64,000 bases of DNA, from contig MKJV01000011.1 in assembly GCA_001942185.1 (NCBI GenBank), forward strand, positions 1-64,000, written 5' to 3'. Positions within the stretch are counted from its first letter, which is position 1. Each line of letters begins with the position of its first letter. The position numbers and the translations under genes are program-made. This DNA comes from Pseudonocardia sp. CNS-004 (GTDB lineage: Bacteria > Actinomycetota > Actinomycetes > Mycobacteriales > Pseudonocardiaceae). Positions 57,379 to 64,000 of the stretch are shown piece after piece. The notes beneath the pieces were generated by a model. It searched no databases. It was not told the origin of the DNA and saw only the letters and a list, made by a program, of their open reading frames with translations.

Positions 57379-58411
57379 TGTCGTGGTGTGCGCCGGCGAC
57401 GAGTTCATCTCCGCCGACCTGCTCGCCCGGGCGCTCGCGGACGCAGGTGTCGAGGCGGAGTTCCGGCGGATCGACACGGCGTGGCCCACGGAACCGTTCG
57501 GCTCGATGGACGGGGTGCGGGAGGCGGCCGGTGACCCGGCCCGGCTCGCGGAGCTGGTGCGGGACGCCGACGCGCTGGTCACGCACCTCGCCCCGCTCAC
57601 GGCCGAGGTCCTCGACGCCGGCCGGGGCAGCCTGAAGGTCGTCGGCGTGACCCGGGGCGGGCCGGTGAACGTCGACGTGCCCGCGGCGACCGCGGCCGGC
57701 GTGCTCGTGGCGTACCTGCCCGGGCGCAACCTGGGTGCGGTGGCCGAGTTCTGCGTGGGCACGATGATCTGTGCGATGCGTGGCCTCCCCGCGGCGGCCG
57801 CGGGCCTCGCCGCCGGGCGCTGGGACGCCGCCGGGTTCCGTTACGAGCGCACCGGGTTGGAGCTGCGGGCCGCGACGGTCGGGCTCGTCGGCCTGGGTGC
57901 GGTGGGACTGCGGGTGGCGGAGCTGCTGCGCGGGTTCGGATCGCGGGTGCTCGCCCACGACCCGTACGCGTCGGCGGAGGACGCCGAGCGGGTGGGCGTC
58001 CGGCTCGTGGACCTGCCGGAGCTCCTGGCCGCGAGCGACGTCGTCAGCCTGCACGCGAGGCTCACCCCCGAGACGAAGCAGATGATCGACGCCGGCGCCC
58101 TCGCGGCGATGCGCCCGGGATCGGTGCTGGTCAACACCGCGCGCGGCGAACTGGTCGACACCCGTGCCCTGGACGCCGCGCTGGAGTCCGGGCACCTGCG
58201 CGCCGCCGTTCTGGACGTGTTCGACCCGGAGCCACCGGCCCCCGACGACCCGCTGCCGAGGCGACCCGAGGTGTTCGCCACCCCCCACCTCGCAGGCGCC
58301 TCGCGTCAGGTGGCGGAGGAGTCGGCGGCCCGCATCGCCGCCGAGGTGGCCGCGGTACTGGCCGGCGGCGCGCCCACGAACTGCGCGAACCCGGAGCTGC
58401 TCGACGGGTAG
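57374..58411 (+). CDS. D-isomer-specific 2-hydroxyacid dehydrogenase
   Basis: Intact, 345 aa. NAD-binding VGLVGLGAVGLRVAELLRGFGSRVLAHDPY, catalytic Arg in VNTARGELVDTRAL, Glu in VLDVFDPEPPAPDDPLP, His in ATPHLAGASRQVAEESA. Resembles phosphoglycerate-dehydrogenase-like enzymes that reduce or oxidise 2-hydroxyacids with NAD. It is last in the uptake operon and may process an acid derived from the imported carbohydrate. The ATG at 57374 lies at the end of a dispersed repeat; an earlier ATG at 57266 inside the repeat is in another frame. Confidence 0.9.
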   Translation: MSVVVCAGDEFISADLLARALADAGVEAEFRRIDTAWPTEPFGSMDGVREAAGDPARLAELVRDADALVTHLAPLTAEVLDAGRGSLKVVGVTRGGPVNVDVPAATAAGVLVAYLPGRNLGAVAEFCVGTMICAMRGLPAAAAGLAAGRWDAAGFRYERTGLELRAATVGLVGLGAVGLRVAELLRGFGSRVLAHDPYASAEDAERVGVRLVDLPELLAASDVVSLHARLTPETKQMIDAGALAAMRPGSVLVNTARGELVDTRALDAALESGHLRAAVLDVFDPEPPAPDDPLPRRPEVFATPHLAGASRQVAEESAARIAAEVAAVLAGGAPTNCANPELLDG

Positions 58412-58412
58412 C

Positions 58413-59288
58413 TCACGCACCCCGGTCCGCCGGCACGTGGGTGGAGCGACTCGGCAAGGGACGTCGCGGCGCGCACGAGGGCGGCGGTGGCGCGCGACCG
58501 GGACTGCTGCGGCCACGCGATCGCGGTCACGAGGGGCGGCGCGTCCGGCACCGGGCGGTAGGCGACACCGGGCCGCGGGTACAGGGTGGCGACGGACTCG
58601 GGCAGCACCTGGACGAGCTCGCCGAGCTCGACGAGCGTGAGCAGCTGCGAGAGGTCGCGCACCGGTGTGCATCTGCTCCGGTGGTGAGGTTGCGGCGGAA
58701 CTCGGACGGGTGGACGGGCTCGGCCGGGAGGCCGAGGTCGGCGATGTTCACGTGGTCGCGGTCGGCGAGCGGATGGGTGGCCGGGAGCGCGGCGACGCGC
58801 GGCTCCGTGATCAGCGGCTCCGCGTCGAGCGCGGTGTGGTCGAACGGCTCGTGGACGAACGCGGCGTCGGCCTCGCCCCGGCGCAGCAGCTGCGGTTGCT
58901 CGCCCCACTCACACAGGCGAATCGCGACCGGCAGGGCGGCCGGATCGGCCTCGTACCGGGCGAGGACGGCGTCCAGCATTCCGGCGTGCCCGTCGGCCTT
59001 GAGCCCGAGCACGAGCTTCGGGTCCGGGCTGCCGGCCCGCTGGGCCCGCCGCTGCGCGGCCTGCAGGGCGTCCAGCACGATCTTCGCCTCCGCGAGCAAC
59101 TCGACACCCGCGGCGGTCAGCGCGACGCGGTGGGTGCTCCGCTCGAACAGCGTGACGCCCAGCTCGCTCTCGAGCTTGCGGATCGCGCGCGACAGGGGCG
59201 GCGCGGACATCCCGAGCCGTTCAGCCGCGCGGGCGAAGTTGAGCTCTTCGGCGACCGCGACGAAGTAGCGCAGTGGTCGGGACTCCAC
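58413..59288 (-). CDS. LysR family transcriptional regulator (frameshifted)
   Basis: About 292 aa. HTH MESRPLRYFVAVAEELNFARAAERLGMSAPPLSRAIRKLESELGVTLFERS; the effector domain follows (VLGLKADGHAGMLDAVLARYEADPA, LPAEPVHPSEFRRNL). One base missing near 58672 shifts the frame to VRDLSQLLTLVELGELVQVLPESVATLYPRPGVAY. The end is uncertain: the readable frame continues to 58306 inside the convergent dehydrogenase gene, while a TGA at 58413 would give normal length but needs a further frame change. Divergent from an NmrA-like gene that is probably its target. Confidence 0.84.
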
Positions 59289-59388
59289 GGGCCTCCGATC
59301 CGGGCCGCCGATCGGTATTACCTCCAGGGTAACAATACGGAGCAGTGCGATCCTTCAGTTCCGGCGGGCGGCGGCGCAGGGTGGACAC

Positions 59389-60269
59389 ATGATCGTCATC
59401 ACCACCCCGACGGGTCGGATCGGCAGCCGCGTCCTCGAGCAGGTCGTCCGCAGCGCGGCCGCCAAGGTCCGGGTCATCGTGCGCGACCCGGCTCGCCTCC
59501 CCGCGTCGCTGCGGGAGCGCGTCGATGTCGTCACCGGCTCGCACGACGACTCCGGCGTCGTCGCCGAGGCGCTCTCCGGCGCCGGCAGCGTCTTCTGGTT
59601 GGTCCCGCCGAACCCCCGCGCCCCGAGCGTCCAGGACCACGTCATCGACTTCGTCCGCCCGCTGTGTACCGCGATCAACGGCCACGGCGTCGAACGCGTC
59701 GTCGCGGTCTCGACCGTCGGCCGGGGGATCACGAGGAACGCTGGACTCGTGTCGGCGACCTACGCCATGGACGACCTGATCGAGAGCACCGGCGTGCACT
59801 ACCGGTCGCTCTGCCCGCCGGCGTCATGGAGAACCTGCTGTCCCAGGTCGAGGCGATCCGGAGCCAGGGCACGTTCTTCGCGCCGTTGTCCGCCGACCGC
59901 AGGTTCCTCACCTGCGCCACCCGCGACATCGCGGCCACCGCCGCCGAGCTGCTGCTCGACGACTCGTGGACCGGGCAGGACAGCGTGCCGATCGTCGGCC
60001 CCGACCTGCTGTCCTACGCCGAGATGGCCCAGATCATGACCGAGGTCCTGCAGCGTCCGGTCCACTTCCAGCAGATCTCCGACGAGGCGTTCAGGGCGAC
60101 CCTGCGGCGGGCCGGAGTGTCCGAGGCCTGGGCCGAGGGCGGGGCGGCCATCATGGCCGCGACGGACCGGGACACCTACGCCACCGCGGCCGGCGCCCCC
60201 GCGCCATCGGCCCCCACGGGCTTCCGCCGGTGGTGCGAGGAGGTCCTGAAGCCGGCGGTCGACTCCTGA
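59389..60269 (+). CDS. NmrA-like NAD(P)-binding protein (frameshifted)
   Basis: About 293 aa. MIVITTPTGRIGSRVLEQVV with a Gly-rich nucleotide loop (TPTGRIGS), VRVIVRDPARLPASLRERVDVVTGSHDD, SVFWLVPPNP, VVAVSTVGRGITRNAG, and a C-terminal substrate domain (PVHFQQISDEAFRATLRRAGVSEAWAEG). Such proteins act as quinone/NADPH reductases or redox sensors. One C missing near 59808 shifts the frame before AGVMENLLSQVEAIRSQGTFFAPLS. A dyad TTACC-TCCAG-GGTAA at 59318-59332, between it and lysR, is a candidate LysR site. Confidence 0.84.
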
Positions 60270-60299
60270 CCCCGACGCCGGCACTCGGACGAACCCGAC

Positions 60300-61079
60300 T
60301 CAGGTGAGCAGGGCCGCCAGCCAGTGCTGCTCGTGCCGCTCGATGTGCTCGGTGTCCCGCCGCCAGACCTCACCGTGGCCCGCCGCCCACAGACGCGCCC
60401 AGGGCGGGGTCCCGTGCGCGTGGCCGGCGGCGAGTAGGTCGTACATCGCCCGGGAGCGGCGGGCGAGCATCGGTGCCAGCCGCCTGCGCTGCTCCTCGTC
60501 GAGCCCGTAGGCGTCGGCGAGGACGCGCACGCGGGCGGCGGCGTCGGAACGCCGCCAGTCGGGGTCGGCCGAGAGCGGGACGAACGCCTTCACCGCATAG
60601 GCGAGATCCCACAGCCGCGACCCGGGTCCCGCCCCGTCCCAGTCGATGAACGTCCAGCTGTCGCGGTCGGTCACCAGGTTCCACGGCGCCAGGTCGTGGT
60701 GGGCGATGATCTCGCCGCGGCCGTCGTCCTCCGGCGGGATGACGACCTGCCACGCGGCGTCCGGCGGTGGGATGAAGCCGGCGACCGCATCGTGGAAGTC
60801 GCGGATCACCCGGCCGACCCGTGCGAGCCGGGCCCGCGGCTCGACCTCGGAGAACCGGTCCGGCCACACGGTCGCACCGGGTACGAACTCCAGCACCTCG
60901 CGGCCCCGCTCGTCGACCCCGCGCGGCCGGGGCGCCGCATGGAACCCGGCGCCGCGCAGGTGGGTCAGCAGCGCGTGCACGGCCGGGGTCCACGGGCCGG
61001 CAGGGCGGCGGACGGTGTCGCCGACGCGGACCACCCCGGCACTGACGTTGCCCCCGGCGAGCGGGATCTCCTCGGTCAC
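60300..61079 (-). CDS. Aminoglycoside phosphotransferase-like kinase
   Basis: Intact, 259 aa. APH-fold with VLEFVPGATVWPDRF, the catalytic Brenner loop IIAHHDLAPWNLVTD and the metal site TFIDWDGAGPGSRLWDLAYAV. Such enzymes phosphorylate small molecules; resistance cannot be inferred. The GTG overlaps the stop of the upstream acetyltransferase (GTGA), so the pair is coupled, an arrangement seen for small-molecule modification pairs. Confidence 0.86.
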   Translation of the reverse strand: MTEEIPLAGGNVSAGVVRVGDTVRRPAGPWTPAVHALLTHLRGAGFHAAPRPRGVDERGREVLEFVPGATVWPDRFSEVEPRARLARVGRVIRDFHDAVAGFIPPPDAAWQVVIPPEDDGRGEIIAHHDLAPWNLVTDRDSWTFIDWDGAGPGSRLWDLAYAVKAFVPLSADPDWRRSDAAARVRVLADAYGLDEEQRRRLAPMLARRSRAMYDLLAAGHAHGTPPWARLWAAGHGEVWRRDTEHIERHEQHWLAALLT

Positions 61080-61573
61080 GGTGCAGCCTCGCCGATGTCG
61101 AGAACGTGTACACGGAAGACAGTGCCGTCCCCGGCGCGCCGGGCCGGAGCCGGGACGAACCCCGCGCGCTCGGCCACCGCGGCGGAGGCGACGTTGTCCG
61201 GGTGCGTGCGGATCACAGCCCGGTCGACGTCGCCGCGGTCGCACAGGTACCGGCACGCGAGCTGCACCGCACGGGTGGCGATCCCGCGGCCGCGGAAGGC
61301 GGGGTAGAGGCCGTAGGCGAGGTTCGCCTCTCCCGGCTGCAGACCCGGCAGGGCGAGATCCACGTCGATGGTGCCGGCCAGCCCTTCCCCGGTGCGGATG
61401 CCGAAGGCGAGCTTGGGGCCGCCCGCGGCCCACTGCGCGATCGTGCGCCGGATGTACGCCTCCACGCCGGGTAGCGTGCCCGGGCCGCCGCTCAGCCACC
61501 GCACGAGTTCGGCGTCCTCGCCCGCGAGGTGCGCGACGGCGTCCTCGAGCCGCATGGGGCTGAGCGAGACCAT
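61076..61573 (-). CDS. GNAT family N-acetyltransferase
   Basis: 165 aa of the RimJ/RimL-like branch: MRLEDAVAHLAGEDAELVRWLSGGPG, AFGIRTGEGLAGTIDVDLALPGLQPGEANLAYGLYPAFRGRGIATRAVQLACRYL (acetyl-CoA loop RGRGIAT) and TRPDN-like RTHPDNVASAAVAERAGF. ATG at 61573. It is coupled to the APH-like gene downstream. Confidence 0.9.
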   Translation of the reverse strand: MVSLSPMRLEDAVAHLAGEDAELVRWLSGGPGTLPGVEAYIRRTIAQWAAGGPKLAFGIRTGEGLAGTIDVDLALPGLQPGEANLAYGLYPAFRGRGIATRAVQLACRYLCDRGDVDRAVIRTHPDNVASAAVAERAGFVPAPARRAGDGTVFRVHVLDIGEAAP

Positions 61574-61631
61574 GCCGCCAGCGTCGCATTCCGTGCGAGA
61601 ACCGTGCGCGCGGTTTGTGAGCGTTGAGGAC

Positions 61632-62477
61632 ATGACGGACGGGGTGACGCTGATCGGGCTCGGCCCGATGGGCAGGGCGATGGTGCGCGCGTTCCTCGCG
61701 GCGGGCGTGCCGACGACGGTGTGGAACCGGACGCCTGCGCGGGCGGACGAGCTCGTGGCGGCCGGTGCGGCGCGGGCCGCGACGGCAGCGGATGCGGTGG
61801 CCGCGAACGAGCTGGTGGTGCTGAGCCTCACCGACTACCAGGCGATGTACGACATCCTCGGCGACGTCGCCGGCGCGCTCGCCGGCCGGGTCGTCGTCAA
61901 CCTCAGCTCGGACACCCCGGACGTCACGCGTGTGGCGGCGGACCGGCTCGGCGACCGCGGCGCGGCGCTCGTGGCCGGCGGGGTACTGGCCTCGGCCGAC
62001 ATGGTCGGGGCCGACGGGGCGTCTGTGCTCTACAGCGGCGCCCGCGAGGCGTTCGACGCGCACGAGCCCACCCTCGCCGCGATCGGACGGCCGGAGTACC
62101 TGGGGGCCGACCACGGCCTCGCGCAGTTGCACTACCAGGCCCAGCTGCAGGTGTTCCTGACGACGCTCGCCGCGTACCTGCAGTCGTTCGCGATGTTCGC
62201 GGCTGCGGGGATCCCGGCGCGGGAGTTCCTGGTCCGCGCTGCCCCGGGCGAGGACGTGGCCGCCCTCCTGCCCGCCGCGGCCCGCGCGGTCGACGACGGG
62301 GAGTACCCGGGGGAGCTGGCGAACGTGCTGATGATGGCCGCGACGGCGGATCACGTGGTGGGCGCCAACCACGGCATGGGGCTCGACACCGCGCTCCCGG
62401 ACGCGATCAAGTCGCTCTACGACCGGGCGATCGGGCGGGGGCACGGCCGGGACGGGTGGGCGAGCCTCGCGAGGTGA
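61632..62477 (+). CDS. Imine-reductase-like NAD(P)-dependent dehydrogenase
   Basis: Intact, 281 aa, beta-hydroxyacid dehydrogenase/IRED superfamily. N-terminal NAD(P) site VTLIGLGPMGRAMVRAFLAAG and WNRTPARADELVAAGA. Long inter-domain helix GLAQLHYQAQLQVFLTTLAAYLQSF. C-terminal helical part ends LDTALPDAIKSLYDRAIGRGHGRDG, typical of imine reductases. Likely reduces a cyclic imine or related compound. Followed after 10 bp by the operator of the MarR-MFS operon. Confidence 0.83.
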   Translation: MTDGVTLIGLGPMGRAMVRAFLAAGVPTTVWNRTPARADELVAAGAARAATAADAVAANELVVLSLTDYQAMYDILGDVAGALAGRVVVNLSSDTPDVTRVAADRLGDRGAALVAGGVLASADMVGADGASVLYSGAREAFDAHEPTLAAIGRPEYLGADHGLAQLHYQAQLQVFLTTLAAYLQSFAMFAAAGIPAREFLVRAAPGEDVAALLPAAARAVDDGEYPGELANVLMMAATADHVVGANHGMGLDTALPDAIKSLYDRAIGRGHGRDGWASLAR

Positions 62478-62487
62478 TCAGAAAACC

Positions 62488-62515
62488 GTGACAGTGCTTA
62501 TATAAATACTGTTAC
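62488..62515. promoter_or_regulatory. MarR operator/promoter with AT-rich core
   Basis: GTGACAGT and ACTGTTAC flank a TTATATAA core, giving a nearly perfect 28-bp dyad. GTGACA serves as -35 and TGTTAC/TACGAT as -10, so bound repressor would block RNA polymerase. It is 10 bp upstream of the marR GTG. Confidence 0.75.
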
Positions 62516-62525
62516 GATCCGGCGG

Positions 62526-63004
62526 GTGAACAGCGACGACCCGACCGAGCAGGGCCACTGGCGCCCGCTGTTCCGGCTGCTGAACGCCATGGACGCCGAC
62601 ATCGCCCGCCTCTACACCGACCGCGGCATCACGGGTGTGCGGCCGCGGTTCGCCGGCCCGCTGATCCGGCTCGGGCGCCGGGGCGGGATGACGATCCGGC
62701 AGCTGGCCGAGTCGCTGGAGGTCACCCACTCGGCGATGAGCCAGACCGTCGGGGCCCTGCAGCGCGACGGGCTCGTCGCCAGTTCCGTGGGTGCCGACGC
62801 CGCACCCGCGATGTGGTGCTCACCGACCGGGCGCGGGAGCTGCTGCCGCTCCTCGAGGCCGAGTGGCGGGCCACCGAGGAGGCGGTGGCAGAGCTGGACG
62901 CCGAGATCCCCTACGCGCTCACCGAGGTGGTCCGGGACATCGAGGCGGCGCTCGCCCGCCGCTCGTTCCACGACCGCATCGCCGACCGGATCGCCGAGCC
63001 GTGA
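62526..63004 (+). CDS. MarR family transcriptional regulator (frameshifted)
   Basis: About 160 aa. HTH IRLGRRGGMTIRQLAESLEVTHSAMSQTVGALQRDGLVASS. After one C missing from CCC near 62800 the wing and dimer helix continue (RHVVLTDRARELLPLLEAEWRATEEAVAELDAE). GTG start directly behind the dyad operator, so autoregulated. Stop overlaps the MFS GTG (GTGA), so it very probably controls that transporter. Confidence 0.85.
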
Positions 63005-64000
63005 CGCTGCTGCTCGACACGCGGCCGCTGCGTTCCAGCGCGCCGTTCCGGCGGGTGTGGGCCGGCGGCGTCCTCTCGACGGTGGGCGCCCAGCTCGCCG
63101 TGGTCGCCGTGCTGCAGCAGACCTGGGAGCTCACCGCCGACCCGGTGGCGGTCGGCGCGATCGGGCTCGCCCAGGCCATCCCGATGATCGTCTTCGGGCA
63201 GGTGGGCGGCGCACTCGCCGACGCGGTCGACCGCAGGCGCCTGGTCCTGGTCACGACGCTCGGCCAGATGGTCGTCGCCGCTCTGCTGGCGGCGCAGGCG
63301 TTCGCGGGGATCGGCTCGCTCGCGCTGCTGCTCGGGCTGGTGGCGCTGCAGTCGGCCGGCGGCGCGCTCGGCGCCCCGGCCCGCCGCACGTTCGCGGCCC
63401 GCCTGCTGCCCACCGACCAGGTCGCGCCGGGATCGCGCTGTTCACCCTCGGCTTCCAGTTCTCCATGCTGGTGGGGCCGGCGATCGCCGGGATCATCGTG
63501 GCCGGATGGGGTGTGGGCGCCTGCTACGCCGTCGACACGGTGACCTTCCTCGCCTCGCTCTACGGCCTGGTGCGCCTCCCACCGCTACCGCCCGACGAGG
63601 CGGCCGGTCGCGCGGACCTGCGCGCCGTGGTGGCGGGATGGCGGTTCATCGCCGGCCGCCCGGTGCTCGCGGGCGCGTTCCTCACGGACCTGATCGCCAC
63701 CGTCCTCGCCATGCCGATCGCGCTGTTCCCCGTGGTCAACGCCGAGCGCTTCGGCGGCAGCCCGCAGACCCTCGGCCTGTTCCTCTCCGCGATCGCGGTC
63801 GGCGGCATCACGGCAGGGCTCGCGTCCGGGGCCGTCACGCGGGCCGGGCGGCCCGGCCTCGTCATGCTCGTCGCGGCCTCGGTCTGGGGTGTCGCGCTCG
63901 CGGCGTTCGGCTGGGCGTCGACGGCCTGGCTCGCACTCGGCTTCCTCGCCGTCGCGGGCGCGGCCGACACGATCTCGGTGATCTCCCGCGGCGCGCTCGT
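63001..64000 (+). CDS. MFS transporter, partial (frameshifted, runs off window)
   Basis: At least 333 residues of an MFS_3/Bcr-type exporter. LRSSAPFRRVWAGGVLSTVGAQLAVVAVLQQTWELT, motif-A-like ADAVDRRRLVLVTTLGQM, GAPARRTFAARLLPTDQV, then after one base missing near 63430 IALFTLGFQFSMLVGPAIAG, RFGGSPQTLGLFLSAIAVGG. Twelve helices are expected; the last few lie outside the window. Translationally coupled to marR, so probably an inducible efflux pump. Confidence 0.86.

Noticed and set aside
58306..58412. C-terminal extension of LysR to 58306
   Set aside because: The extra residues are antisense to the conserved end of the hydroxyacid dehydrogenase, and the protein would be longer than usual.
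60300..61573. Antibiotic-resistance cassette (APH-like plus GNAT)
   Set aside because: Both belong to very broad families with many metabolic members; no residue-level evidence for drug substrates.

Overview
The window is high-GC actinobacterial chromosome, most like a Pseudonocardia or close relative in Pseudonocardiales. This is inferred from GTG starts, many leaderless mRNAs, F420/deazaflavin-family enzymes, TreX/Y/Z trehalose synthesis, an ESX-type PPE protein and the coproporphyrin-dependent haem route (hemE, hemG/hemY, hemQ). No rRNA, tRNA, CRISPR, prophage or autonomous transposase was seen. About 28 genes carry net one-base frameshifts. Nearly every one is a missing G or C inside a G/C run, and conserved domains continue at once in the next frame. 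These are read here as sequence errors, so the affected genes are annotated as single CDSs.

Layout. 1-8.8 kb: end of an ESX/PPE gene, a MarR-tesB pair facing a divergent P450-like gene, pyruvate kinase, an M50/Ddn/GlcG operon, a self-regulated MerR and a LysE exporter. 8.9-16.2 kb: trehalose/glycogen genes glgX-treY and treZ, split by a MarR/flavoprotein pair. 16.3-21 kb: F420 and HIT proteins, a membrane protein, a histidine phosphatase and an MFS exporter. 20.99-27.6 kb: four tandem membrane diguanylate cyclases, with tiny SD-led peptide ORFs (MRGKNW x3 and MRNRDWT) on the opposite strand. 27.9-42.4 kb: a dxs / RNase D / DUF3000 / hemE / hemG / hemQ / msrB block that recalls the mycobacterial order. 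It is interrupted by a two-component system, a NarL regulator, a subtilase with a propeptide-like inhibitor, an oxidoreductase-TetR pair and a VapBC module. 42.5-44.7 kb: an NHEJ-type polymerase, GNAT and repeats. 44.7-58.4 kb: a divergent carbohydrate (probably polyol) regulon. One arm is DeoR, class II aldolase, FGGY kinase and a GlpD-like dehydrogenase. The other is a second FGGY kinase, a phosphatase, a complete ABC importer with two ATPases and a 2-hydroxyacid dehydrogenase. 58.4-64 kb: LysR/NmrA pair, APH-like and GNAT proteins, an IRED-like reductase, and a MarR-MFS operon running off the end.

The spaces between genes, and parts of genes, hold several short dispersed repeat families: a 22-bp-phased array of CGACTCG heptamers (one copy in frame inside hemG), a 98-99 bp MITE-like element with 17-bp inverted ends, a GATC-rich family, and a family that donates stop and start codons. 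The most novel-looking signals are the repeated micro-ORFs, the phased heptamer array, the quadrupled cyclases and the polyol regulon.
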